Source: Sinonovacula constricta (lineage: Eukaryota; Mollusca; Bivalvia; Cardiida; Solecurtidae). Taken from it: a DNA stretch of 64,000 bases. The notes under the pieces were generated by a model, which ran no database searches, was not told the DNA's origin, and was given only the letters and a program-made list of their open reading frames with translations. The stretch spans positions 43,924,460-43,988,459 of the forward strand of contig CM017558.1 of the NCBI GenBank assembly GCA_007844125.1, given 5' to 3'. Numbering within the stretch: the first letter of the stretch is position 1; every line of letters starts with the position of its first letter. A program made the position numbers and the translations under genes. Of this stretch, positions 1 through 13,900 are shown in pieces.

Positions 1-3000
1 CCACTAAAAACTCCGATCCCGATAGTAGATTTTTATCGATAAAGCAATCATACCTCTTGGCAAAAGCATCAGTTAGTGTAAATTATCATAAAATGTTCAT
101 TGGAGTCACTTTAAAATAATTGATTTTACTGAAAGGGTTACAGTTAATATTTACATTGTCTGTAATGAAACAATCTTATACATAATTATCATAGTGTTTA
201 GGGTTCTTTAAGATATATTTAAGAGTGTGTTGTTGTTTTTATATAGAATTTTGTTTGTCTTTTTTAAGACTTTCATTAAAACACAAATTGGGCACTGAAA
301 AAAAGTAGTTTGTTTTAGAGACTAAAATCATTACAATTTTGTTTTATTGGTCTTTGTAAAAATAACTTTAGAAGGTATATTGCACTTGGTATCATCTCAG
401 TTGTCTAGTGCAACAGTACATTTAAATCCCATATTTTATCTTCAACATATCTTGCCTATATCCAATGAGTTTATTAGAAAATTGTTTTTAGTTGGGGCAT
501 AGACAGTTTAAAAATAATTGAGTGGGTATCATTATTATAAATCAGTTAATTGACAGCTGAGTCATGTCAGATAACATATTTGCCCTAAATAATCTGTAAG
601 TATTCAGTTTTATATGATTTCTAGTGGTGCATTCAGTTGCAGATACCATCTTCAATAATTTCATATTTGTTATTGGGGTGAAACAAAGTGTCAACTGTTT
701 CATGAGTACAACCTGACAGAGGAAATAGAAGTTATAATTTCTGTCAGTTTTCTTCTGAACCACTTCAATAAGGACATTATTTACAGAATTAAATCTCATA
801 ATACAATTAAATGAACTTGATATTTTTAAAATAATAGCAATAAATTAATATAACATATATATTTCATATCCTGAATGCATAAGTTTTTTGCAAAAAATTG
901 TTTAGATAGGAACTTGATTCCATTATAGATGAAAGCAAGCCATTATGAATAGAGATAATTACACCTTGAAAAGGTAACACTACTCTGAATAAAAAACAAC
1001 TTTCAGTAATATATATACTATATATAAAACGATTTTGGAAAGCTCAAAAGTACAGCATGAACCATTTTTCCTGGAGGTGATTGTAGTATGTAGTATAATG
1101 GGATGGACAATTAATGGGATTGACAATTAGGGCTTGATGTTCTACTCCACCTGGGGTACTTGAGGTACCTGAAGTATCAAGTACCAGTACTTGAGAGACC
1201 AGCCTCCGGCCCTCTCCATCACAATGCTCTCAGCATCCCTGTAGGAGGTCCAGTGTAATAATGACCATATATGGACATGCAGCCATCCGGAAGGTCTACA
1301 GAATGAAGTAGTAATGACATAATTTTGTCTCAATGTTCAATGCAGGTAGATGGTTCATGGAACATTTTGGTCACTTCAGTGCTTTTGTCCAATTTTAATT
1401 TGTTTTTGTTTTTTTCATTATGTAACAGTTCATTGAGAGTTTTTGTGAAGTCAGTCCCTGGCTAGTCGTTCCGGAGGGCTATTAGTCACTCTCTATTGTT
1501 GGAGTAACTTGGTGACATAACCTGGGGTTGGATGGGGAGACAGTGGTCTGATAAGGTTTGTAGGTGAATAAGACAGATCAGAGATTAGAGAAGTGAGCTT
1601 TGAAGTTTGTAATTGATTGAAAAATTATAAGATAAATCAATGTTTTTAGATAATGAAATTGGATTGAGAATTATTAACATTAAATTAAAAACAAACAAAA
1701 AACACACAAAACTTGCATTTCCCATTCTAGCTATAAAATGCACAAATAAACAATAATCAAGAAATACACCAAGTTTTACTAAGTATAAATTGATAATAAT
1801 ATATCTTTCAATTAAGCTTCATAAAAAGGTAACCAAAGTTGTGTCTGGAAACTGTTTGTTGCTAATACTTGAGATCCTCCTCACCCCCAACCCAACCCAC
1901 CCCCACCCCACCCTCACATGCTGGGTGGGGCAATAAATGGGGGGGGGTCACTTATATAAGGCTTTTGAGATCCGAAAAAAAAACGAAACACATCAGCATT
2001 ATATTTTCTTTCACTATTTGTTATTCTTTTAATCATTTATATGAATAAATTACTGTATGAATTGTTTATCTATATAAATCGCATCATTAAAAAATCATGT
2101 ATTAAGACCTCTGTAGTTTGATGAATTTAAAAATGACTTCTGTTGACAGTTGTTAAGATCATTTATTTATTATAAAAATTGAACTGTTTATAGATGTTTG
2201 TTGTCCCCCAATACAAATCATCCAATACAAGACATTTTTTTTAATGTTTATCACACATTGAAGTGTGGAAATTTTTGTTCATTTCAACATGATGTTATTT
2301 AAGTGTTTTTTTTCTTTTCTTGAAAAGGTGTTAATGAACAGTCAACTTACACAAATTGGCTTAAAAACTCCATGATTGGCTTCTTTCTGGAGGTGTGGCA
2401 CTCTTTTATTACTTCTTGTCATTGATGTTTGTTTAAACTTAAATGTTTTGTGTGTTTTTCTTCTGAACTTGCTGTTCTTTTTATTGTCTGGCACTCTTTT
2501 AGTGTCAGTGATTCTTTAAGTGTTTCTATTGTCAGTATGTCCATAATGATAGTCAAACATTGGAAGGGTTTCACAGTTGTTGAAACAGATAGTCTTGTCC
2601 TAAAGAGAGAGGGTGTTGATGTCCCTTCAAGAGGTGGAGTTGGTCAGTTAGGTAACCTTTTTAGGAACTGAGCTCCTCTGAATGAGGAGCTCGTTAGTGG
2701 GGCACCTGCGGTCAGGAATTGTTGGTTTTTGTTAGAATTGTAGTTGTTACATTCAATAGCAGTGTTCATTTGATGTCTTGTCTCTATAGAGGTGTGTGGT
2801 AATGAATGATAAAGGTCCATAGATCTGTTACCAGTAAAGAATGGTCAGCATAACAGGAAGGTTTCCTAATATTGATACTTTCTTACCTTAGTTTGAGTTT
2901 GTAAGTTAGTGGAAATTGTATTTTGTGGGAATAAAATATGCCTTCAGATTTTGGAAGTATAAATGGTCTGTTGTATTATGTTGTCTTATTTTGATATAAT

Positions 3001-5008
3001 TTATTTAACATTATTTTGTTTTTAAATACTGAAATTGTGACATTGTTTTAAGAGTGGTTTTGTCATTTCCCTTTGATGTTTTGGTAATTAGTTTTAAACT
3101 CCTGGATAGCAGGGACTTGTGGTGGGTGAGGGTAGCGTTTCATATACCGGTATCAAAGTTTCTTTTAAAAAAAATTTCTAAAGTATATTTGAAAGAAAAC
3201 ATACCTTCACGAACCTAATCAGATTTACAGTGATATCTAAAGCTGCCTTATTGTTAAAGTGTTGTGTTTTGTTTTTTAATATCAAATAATTATTTTATAA
3301 TATTGAACATGTCATCTGTTTTGCATTTACTTTTATAAAAAAAATTTTTGTACATTTTATATTGTTTTAATGCAGATATGGTTTTAATGCAAATGGTTCT
3401 TTAATTAAAATTTAACTTAAATGTGTAAATTTACAGTGCCTCTGTAGGCGTGATATAGTAATTTTCATTTCCGCTCCTATCCCAATTCTTCGTCAGTTAC
3501 CTTGGTGTCTATTTGCATGGTCAATATTTACTCCGAAACTTCAACTTGTCATCTCACGCTAGTGATATGCACATCATCTTGTATTCTCAAATGCATTGCA
3601 TGTATAATGTTTCACAGTTTCTTGGCGTCAAATACACCTGCTGGGATGTGAAAAATCTCAGCCAATATTATATTGGCTATAAAGTTCCTACTTGAAAGGG
3701 TTGGAGTGGAAGATATTGTTCCTCTAGAGGGAAATATACTCCCATCCTTGGCAGTCATAATTCTTAAAACTCATTCCCTGCTGCATTTGTTTCTAGTCCA
3801 CACTAGTTCTTATTTTTATCCTACATGCACAATTGAACTATTGCTATTATAGCACATTGCTAGTCATTCAGCTGTAAATAATGCATGTCCTGATCAGACA
3901 GCCATGAACTGGAAAATCAGGATCTTTATTACTGATTAATTCATGCTTAGCAGGTAAAGAATTTGGGAGTCATAAATGCAGCAGGGGATTGTAGCTGAGC
4001 TGTAAATCTCAGAATTTCAAGATGAACACAGTCCTTCTGGATCATTGGTAGATCATATCTTTCTAAATAGGCCTAGTTTTATGAGCTTATCTCAAGAAAT
4101 ATGTCCAATTTAGCTGTCAGATTTGTTTTAGTTGTCCCCATTATGTTATTTACAGTTTCCTTAGGTAGCTAGGCAATAGAGGTGTTTTATCATTGCTCGT
4201 TTGACAGTCAGCTGACTTTAAAAACATTATTCATACTAATGGTAAATTGAGATTTAATTGGAATTGTGTTAGTTTTGTAATGTCCACAATCTATGTGATT
4301 AAACAAATCTTTGAGAAAAGAGTGCAGGCTGGATATTACTTTTCTATATAAAAACAAGATTTTTGCCTGAAACAAAGTTACGGATATTGTATAATTGTTT
4401 TCATTAAAACAGAAATGAAGTAATTTAAAAAATATTTGTATATGTAAGAATTATATTATTTTTCTGTTAAAAAAAGACAATAAACTTATTTTTTTAACAA
4501 GAATATTATATTTAGTCTGTCTTACTTTTATTTGCATAATAACTTTAAAGCTTGAGATTAAAGCTGATCCCATGGATTTAAGGTACATGTGTGTTACATT
4601 GAAACAGACATATTTAATCCCTTGAAGGATATGCAGAACTACATGTTTAATGTTTTGGAACCTTTTTCTACGTTCCCCTTTATTCTTGTCTTACCAGTGT
4701 TTTCTTTCTCTAATTCTTCTTCTACAACTTTCAATTCATTCTTTGCTTTTATGCTTCCAACATTTCTAATTTTACTCTGTTTTATTCAAATATATCATGG
4801 TGTTTTCATGTAATGTCAATTGATAATTGACTGAATTTATTGGTATGCCACCTCAAACAGTCTGATTTCAGCGTACAATACCCGGGGATAATGTCCTACC
4901 CTTGGTCCTAACCAGGATTAATGTGAGATTATCTGCCTTAGTTCTAAGAGGGTTAACTTGACCATTGGTCAGAGGCCTGTACTCATGTTCTGTTTTGTTT
5001 CATTGCAG
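1..5008. other. Upstream non-coding sequence
   Basis: AT-rich sequence with only short, non-conserved reading frames. I see no recognisable coding exon on either strand. It probably holds 5' flank or a 5'-UTR intron of the protocadherin gene, because a good 3' splice site (pyrimidine run then CAG at 5006-5008) sits just upstream of that gene's coding exon. A C-rich tract near 1880-1915 faces a G-rich tract near 1922-1948. Confidence 0.5.
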
Positions 5009-5205
5009 ATTGTCCTACAGAACTTGAGGGCTTTGGTAAATCCTGACGTGGGCAAAACAACATATGATTCAACCAAGTGGACATAACTAAGACATTAATC
5101 TTCAGGACTTTTCGAGTTTCATATTGAGATGATGAAAAAATGACAGCTAGTGAGTTAACTGAATAAAAGGATTTTTTGTATTTGGGAAATCATTCTTCCT
5201 AAAAA
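5009..5205 (+). other. Protocadherin 5' UTR, end part
   Basis: An acceptor (TTTCATTGCAG) ends at 5008 and no in-frame coding precedes the ATG at 5206. This stretch is probably the 5' UTR part of the first coding exon, with one or more upstream non-coding exons. The exact transcription start is not visible. Confidence 0.45.
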
Positions 5206-7905
5206 ATGGCAAAGTTTTTGTTTTGGTTGATTTGTGTGTGTGTTGTGGCTGTTGTCAGTGCAGTTGAGATTGAGTACAATACAGAAGAAGAGGTTTCGGG
5301 CAAGAAATATCTTGGGCAGATCTCACAGAACGATAACCTCATCAGTATTAACTTAACAAATGCGGAGTACACCATTCTTGCTGACAGTCAGTATAAGGAC
5401 TATTTTACCATCGATGAGGTATCGCGACTGTATCTGGTGCGGAGTATTGACCGGGAACAAATTTGTCCAAGGCAAACAGAATGTTCAGTCAGCATCCAGA
5501 TCGGTATTAAATACGGTACCCAGTTCCATATTGTCAATGTCAAGGTGAATATTCTTGACATCAATGACAACCCGCCCAAGTTTGCCCAAGAAATTCAGTA
5601 TCTCTCTATCCCTGAAGGGATAACAATGGGTCTTGTGTATGAGCTACCAGGCGTACGAGATGAGGACATTGGCCAGAACAGCATTCAGAATTTCAGTATC
5701 GAACCTGATACAAATAATTTCAGCATCGAACGCACAAACTCTCTCGATGGCTCCATTGTCTTGAATCTGAAATTCAACTTAAACCTTGATCGAGAGTCCC
5801 AAGACCGCTATCAAATACTAGTTAAGGCGATAGATGGTGGGTCACCGCCCAAAACTGGTGTACTAACAGTGATTATCAATGTAACTGACATCAACGATAA
5901 CAAACCAGTCTTTGAGCCAAGAGAATATAACACAACTGTAGATGAGGATATTGTGGAAGGATCCAACATCATTCAGGTCACTGCTACTGATAGAGACATA
6001 GGAGAAAATGGAAAGTTGCAGTACGCCATCACACGATCAGAACCTGTTGGAGCAATAAGCTTTTTCGGTATTAATGAAACCACTGGGCTTATATATCTGA
6101 TAACCAGGTTTACAGCTCAGTATGGGCCTACCTGTAAACTGTTTGTTGAAGCAAGAGACCATGGCACACCCTCAGCTAAGAAGGATCAAGTGTTGGTGAC
6201 TGTGAATATCAGAGATAAGAATGACAATCGACCAGAGATTCAAATTACGGTGCTAGCTGATGGTGTTGTCAAGGAGAATACGCAGATAGGAACAGCTGTT
6301 GCTCACATTCAGGTACAAGATGATGACACAGGACTTAATGGAGAAGCTGTCTGCACCTGCCAGAACACAAACTTTACCATTCGTAAGATTAATGGCACCA
6401 CAAAAAACAATTTTCGCGTGGATGTTGGAGTGCAGCTCGATCGCGAGACTCTCAGCTCATGTGTTGTTACAATTAACTGCAGTGATCAAGGGGTACCATC
6501 ACTGAGCACAATTGCAAGCTTCAATCTTACAATTGGAGATATTAATGACAATAGGCCAGTGTTTTCTAAACAAGAGTACAGTGCAAACATGACGGAAAAC
6601 AATGCAAGGGGTGCAGTGATTCTTAAAGTGACTGCAACAGATGCTGATATAGGGGTAAATAGTGATTTACTGTACAGAATTGAGCCTTTCGAACATTTTT
6701 CAAGGTTCTCAATTGAAGAAAACACTGGGATCATTAAAGCAGATGTGAGCTTTGATCGAGAAGACATTGACACATACTCCTTCACTGTTGTTGTTAAGGA
6801 CAAATCTGACTCCCCATTGGAAAATCGGGCCACGGTTTCAGTGAGAATTCTTGACATGAATGATAACAGTCCAACCTTTGCAGGACAAAGTTACTCAATG
6901 TTTGTTCTTGAAAACTCGAACATCAGTACAAGCACTGGTTATGTATTTGCCACAGATGATGATCTTGGAGATAATAAAAGAATCTCATATCAGATCCCTG
7001 CCAACTACAGTCACTTGCCATTCACTATCCTAGACGATGGGACGATTGTAACAACGGCGGTATTAGACCGTGAGCACATCAGCAGCTACCAGTTTCACGT
7101 GATGGCCACTGACCATGGGAGTCCACCTTTGAGTTCCATCATACCTGTCACTGTGTTGGTGAGAGACGAGAACGATAATCCTCCACACCTGGAGTTCCCC
7201 TATGGTGACAACAACACTATCACTGTCCCACACTCTACACTTCCAGACACTGTCATTACCACTATCATTGCTGATGACTTAGATGAGAAAGAAAACAAAA
7301 AGCTGATTTATGGCATCATCTCTGGTAATGATGAGGGCATCTTCAGAATAGACTCCAGCAGTGGACAGCTGTTCCTTAACAAACAAATCTTCGATGGCAG
7401 TGTGAAATTTTTCACACTCACAATCTCAGTCAGAGATTCTGGTCAAACTTCCCTTGAAGCCCGGGCAACACTGCATGTAGAGTTCTATATCGCTAATGAT
7501 ACCTCTGTCGGTAGCACTGGCTCGTCGGGCAGCCAGAACATTCTTATTGCCATCATTATGTCGTGTGTCACATTTGTGCTATCTGTAATCATCATCGCTA
7601 TCATCTGCGTGATCAGAACCAAGGACCGCAGAAAAAATCTGTTCAATGCCAACAAGGCTTATGATGAACAGAAGATAATGTCTTCTCATCGGAATAGCAA
7701 TCGATCAAGCTCATCTCGTGGATCCGGAGATAAGATGATCAAAACCGATTCTTTGTACACGGATAACGTGTACCAGTTGAAGAAAGGAAAAAAGGAAGTC
7801 AGTTTCTCAGTGGACGATGAGCCGGACCATAGTGTCTCCATGGATACTGGTGGTCAGTTTGACAAAGTGTCCACCTTCAAGGCTCCCTCACCTGTACCTT
7901 CACAG
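5206..7905 (+). CDS. Protocadherin exon 1: ectodomain, TM, juxtamembrane
   Basis: Exactly 900 codons, ending phase 0 at CACAG followed by GTAAGT. It encodes the leader, seven cadherin repeats with DRE/LDRE and DxNDN calcium-binding motifs, many N-glycosylation sequons, the membrane helix and about 100 cytoplasmic residues. The frame stays open for 27 more codons into the intron, to a stop at 7987-7989. Confidence 0.95.
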
Positions 7906-10900
7906 GTAAGTGTTTTATTGATGTGTAATTCTTATAAAGACAAGTTAATTTTTATAAATAAAAAGGAGTGTAATAAAGATATAATGTAATTTATGCAGTC
8001 ATGGTGATTTGACTCTGTTTTTATACTCTTCTATTTATGTGAACTCAAACTGTGACTTTTTTATAAATGAGCATAAATTTGCACATTAAAATTGTTGTAG
8101 GGCATATGTGAAATCGTAGGAATTAGAACAGCATCATTTACTTAGAAATACCCACATAGACTGACAGACAAAATCCACACAAAGCAGTAACTGTATTGAA
8201 AAAAAATGTATTTCAAAAAGACTTTTTATTTTAAAAAGACATACTTTTCAAAGTCCCTTATGTATGGAGAAGCTATTTGAAGTCAGAGAGGCTATGACCC
8301 AGCCTATATGGGTGCCATGCATCAGTCTGGTGGTGTTGACATGGCGTGATAACCTTGCACTGACCGGCAGCCTTATAATACCTGTCCACATGTCTTCTGT
8401 CATCCACACGTCTTCTGTCAACTCACATCTCCTTCACAACATCGGAGGGAAGCTGATCCCGGATGAAATGTAAACACAGGCAGACAAGGGCCCTATACAT
8501 GTACTGTTGTTGGCCACATGGCCCCATACAAGAGAGTCAGCTCCATGCACAACCCTCTGTATGAGATATGGGGCCATACATGTCGCCTTATTAATCAGAG
8601 TCTATCGGTACATGTCAGATTTTAATACGGCAATCTTCTAAAGAGACATGCAAAGGGTCTTACTCAAACAATGAGAGGAACTTTGTATGCTAGCAAAAGT
8701 AGTCGTACTCAAGTTATTTTAAGGGGTGGGGGGGGTGTGTGTGCATGCATTGAATCACCTTAAGAGACACCTGCATTGAACTTAATAATTAATATTGATA
8801 ATTTAAGAATGATTTTCTTTGTATCTGGGAAGCAAGTTTTATCAATGTGCTACAAAAAATAGAAAATAAGCTGCCTGCCTGTGCCTACAATGTACACTGC
8901 ATTGTTAGTTGTTGGTTTATATGTAAAAAATAATAATAAAAAGTAAAATCTGGGGGAAAAAATTGTCATTTGCCAGAAATTTTTTGAGTACCCAAAATGC
9001 TCAACTGATTCCACAGTTCTAAGAATTAAACTGACAAGACAAAATATCTGATAAGCTCCACATGTACAAGTAAAGTTTTTGGTCCTAAAACAAAGACATT
9101 AAACCATGTGTGTGGTCAAGGCACATATTTGAGATAGGACGAGCTAATATTGACGGAGGGAAGTGAGACTGGAGATGAAGGGACCAAGTGTTGACTCGAG
9201 ACCACTTGACAGGATACTTCACACCTGAATGTCCACCAGGATCTCATCATGTGGCCCTTCCTAGTATATCCCACATCTTGTACAAGGCTCATACATGGTC
9301 TGTCTTGGGTTTCAAACAAGGCATGGAGTTTGGGTCATAACCTTCCACGTTTTGTGTTTACACTGACCCCTATTTTATCTTAAGATGGTACAAAATATAG
9401 TATAATATAGAGATGTTTCATAGGCTTTGTGCAGATCGATGATGATACTGGTTTATTAACTGTAGAGTGATTTTGTACAATAGAATTTTGGGAGGCTCGT
9501 AAGGCCTTGTGTGGTTCCTGTGTCGATGTTGGCACCTTATCTTTTGTACCTGTCACTCTGTCTAAGGCCCCATTTGGTTTTGGAAAGTAAGCAAAACAAA
9601 CGTAGGAATCAAGAGATGTGCTGTAGCAATCTATTTGTTTATATATGTAAGAAGGTTATGTCACAGGTAAGATGTAACAAACTTTGTTAGTTGGTCCATC
9701 ATCATGCCATAGTTTTGAAAGGCTGTGGGTTCAATTCCAACTGTTTCCTAGTGTTGAAATGCATGTGAAGTAGATCTAGGGAATTTTATTGAGGAGAAGG
9801 TTTAGTTAAAACTAAATACTCTTACTTCACAAATTTTAAATTAATGTTTTACATGTTGGATGTTTTATTTAAGACAGTATATTAAATTAAGCTTAAATTG
9901 ATTACATTAATCTTAAATTCTTTTTAATTTAAAATTTTTTGGTCGATCTTAAATGAGATGTATTGAACATGAGCAGAAGCAGTTCTATTGCAAATGGCGG
10001 AGCAATCGAACCTGTTTACATTTATGGATTTAAATTTGAACGTCGTTCAACATACAGAGAACAGTGTAGAGTAAAAAAGAGGAGTTTTAATTATTATTTA
10101 TTGTTTCTTATTCCCTTTATAAAGGACCATGTGTGATTACATTACATCTTAAATGTTTAGTTGTTATTATAATAAAAATATTAAATTTGTCAATATGTCA
10201 GTAATTAAACACAAACACATGTAATACTATTTAAAAGAAGTGAACATTAAACAAACGGAAGCAAATATAGTTCTTGACATAGATAGTCAGCTAGTATGAG
10301 AACAATTATTGTGAAACTGTTAAAGACTGACAGATTGCTAAACTAATTGGTTGCATCAATTTAATTTCCACCAGAAACTTAAGCTTAAACAGGGAACACA
10401 ATCTGTTTGCTGTCAACTGAGGTGGGACAAAAGATTCCGTGCTCAACAGCGCTTTTGAACGGCTTCAAACAAGGGAGGCAAACACTGTAGGGGGAAATCT
10501 TATATCACATGTAAATATGGATAGCTCGTAAAGGCTAGATCGGATAACAATTAGCTGGAACTTGTCAATACCTGGTCTCTGATGTACTCACAGGGGATTT
10601 GCTTCAATTTGAGATGAAGATTTTAATCCAGTGGTCAGTGAAGCCAGATAAGCCATGCCACTAGACCCACATTGACCACAGTCTCCTGTTATGTAATGAC
10701 TGGACAATACTGGACAAAGTTCTGGACTTCTTCTATTAACTAAGCCTATCCAGCAACTGTTTGCTTGGTATTGTATTGTGAGGAATTAAGGAACATTTAG
10801 ACATCAGCTAAGATAAACATTTGTAAAGATCTCCGTGATTTCTTGATTACTTGACAGACTATAAGGGAACTGCCCTGTGTCATATTTACTGGTAGGTCCT

Positions 10901-13900
10901 ATCAGCAAGGCTTGGCTTATAGTGGATGTAAAGAGAAGTGTGGACATTTTAGGGGGCAGTTGTTGACACAAGATTAGATAATTATATTGCAAAAACATTG
11001 GTCCCTTAACCAAACATACACTACTTTATGTCAAACTGCAAACACAACCCATTGAGACGTACTTGTCATTATAATTTAGTGCCTGTTTCAAGTATCTGCA
11101 TACTACATTAATGTGTGACAACTAAGGTGCCTGGTTTCTTCAAGTATTGCCTGGAGAGCAAGAAATCTGCACAGGTATATGCTAGTGTTAAAAAGCTGTT
11201 ACATTGCTTAATTTTATTCATGTTTTTTTACAAGATTACCTTAAAAGTTTACATTAAGTGTATCATAATCATACATGTGAACTCACCCACGTTTGGAGAG
11301 AGACTCTTAACGTTCAAAATTAGTTGAAAATGTAGAGTGTTTAGCACATTTTCAGAAATCTCCCTACTTGTATACAGATAACTACCTTTTTTATTGATAT
11401 CAAAATAACAAACCCCTGCTTACCAAGCAAAAATCTTCCATTTTGGCCTCAGAAAAAGTTTACATTTAGAAATGATGTGTGTTGAATGCCAAAAATGGTG
11501 CTTGAGAAAAAATTGAATATGAATCAATAATCTTGCCAGATCTGCATGAGAACTGTTATAAAATGTTCTATTACTTGTAGCCTTGAAAGTTGAATGATAC
11601 ACTGTTAAATCATCCAGCACAATGTAAGCACTATTGACAGATGTGTTCTAACATGGTGCTGCTTGGTGCAGGCTTCAGTTGCGTAATACATTGGTGTGAT
11701 TTAATTTGATTAACACCCTGTAGGTCCCTTGTGAATGTACAGAGGGCGCTAACTTGACGCCTTTAGATGGGTTTAGTTGTTTAATCCTGTTAACAGACAA
11801 TGTCTGGTTATATTGAAGTCCTAGTTTACAGGGTCCCTGGTCTGAGAGGATTTATTTCTACTACTGTCTAGCATGCAATAATGCCTCGGGAGAGAAGGGA
11901 AACATGTTTAAAACCATCTGGTTTAAAATTCTAATGAATAGTTTAGATTAGCAACCTGGAGGTCTTAGTCCTTTGAAAAAAAGCTTAAGATTTATTTTAA
12001 CAAACTTCAAATATTGAAATTCATTTAGACTGTTTCATTTGTTTGCTTTTTTATTTGTATTAATATGACAAATATTATGTATGTTAATCCCTATTTAACA
12101 TGAATGCTTATTAGGTAAAAGTGCTCTTGAAAATTGATACAACTTGTTTCTTAACAAATGTTCAATTCACTGTATGAGTATGGTACAGAGGGGCAGGGCA
12201 AGCTGGTTGATTTGTCCAAGCAATTCCACTAATACTTGGGCATGTATGTACTTGCCAGTACATCTCGTAAGACAGCTTGGTTCTAATTGATCAGGCTTGG
12301 CAGATAGTATAGATCCAGATTAGCCTGTTCAAACAGGGCACTGTCTGGTCGGAATAGGGAACTGTTTGATACTGAGTCTGGAGCAGTGTTGTGTTACCTT
12401 TACATCAAGTTGTAAACAAGAATTTAGACTTTGTATTGCTTACATATAAATGATGCTTAAATTATAATAGCTCATGAAATCCCTTTTAGAAATGGCTGCT
12501 GTCCAAACCATGTAATTATGTTAATTGAGTGGACTGTAAATATTCTTTTTAAATCTTAATAGCAGCAATTGTTTATCCATTGCAACTGAGGTTTATATTT
12601 TTCATCTGCTTGCAGAGCATGAACTATGATCAGCAGGAAACTCCACCTCCAAAACCAGAAAGAAGTGACGACAAAAAGCAGAGAGACATCCACAGAATGA
12701 CATCTCTACGTGTTCATCAGGCACTCATCCAGTCTCATAATAACAACAACCACAAACATTGGCCACAGTCTCCCAGTCAGGAGGAGGTAAATTATGTTAA
12801 TTCAATTAAACAAATTACTGTGCCGTACTTTGCAAACATGGTCCTTTGGAGAAGGTGTTATGTATAATCAGTTTTTTTAAAGGATGCCTTTAGCAAGTAT
12901 GCATTGTAAAAAAGTTAAGAAGGCTGTCATGTTTTATTTCAATAATCAGCTGAAAATATATGGGTAACGTACTGATTCTTAATTATCAGTGTTTGAAGAG
13001 CAAGGGTGTGCAAATGTGGCAAAATACTGAGCATCTTTTTTTTTCATCTTGAAAGTAAATGACTGCCAAATTTGGACATTTTTGCATGTTGTAGTCCAAT
13101 AGTAGCATAGCTCTTTATCCAAACGATCTTGTAGAACCTTGTAGTGTTTAGAATAGATTGCATGATACATTAGCACCAGTTTCTCCAATTCCATTTTTCT
13201 TGACATTGCTGGATTGAAATAACAGAGTGCGATGATTTCATTCATCAGGGGTTGTATTCATAAATAATCTTAGTTGTTTTTTCTGAATTAAACTAAGATT
13301 TTGATAAATTTTGAAATATTATCTTAGATATAAAAAATTACTTTAATTTTATGCATAAAACCATTTAACCTAAGAAATTTCTTAGGATTTTTTCAATTTA
13401 AGGACATTTCTTAGTTTTAGTCAGAAAAAAGTAACTTAGATTCTGTATGAATACCAACCCAGGTTTTCCAGTGATATGTTTCCTTAATGTCTGAAGCATT
13501 TTATGCTGTTTTTTGGAATCAACTGATAGCAATATTCAGCATTTTGCTCAGAAATGTTTCTTTGATATCTGTGTTGATGGTTTCTTGATCTCCCCTCACT
13601 GGTTGTCAGTACTTATTAATAATGTGATCATTATGAATATTTCTTGAACAAACATTATTTTAATGAGTTACAGAACTATTTGTGACATCAAGCCTTTGTT
13701 TGCGCAGTTTAAACCAAACCCTTTCATTGACAAATCAAACTGAGTGTAACATAGGATTTGCTCACAATCCTTGAACAAACATTATGTAAGTTGTAATCTG
13801 ATTGGTCAATAATTGATGTAGTTAAACAGATTAAGCTGCTGTTCATCCACTGATGATGAGATAGAGGGAAGAGCTTGAGTACTAATACTAGAGGAAGGTG

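Noticed and set aside
6486..6857. Minus-strand 123-codon ORF inside the cadherin exon
   Set aside because: Antisense shadow of a strongly conserved coding exon.
8264..8473. 69-codon plus ORF in protocadherin intron 1
   Set aside because: No splice support, no conserved motif and low-complexity CTTCTGTC repetition.
12580..12867. Independent 95-codon gene
   Set aside because: Most of it is protocadherin exon 2 read through its splice sites.
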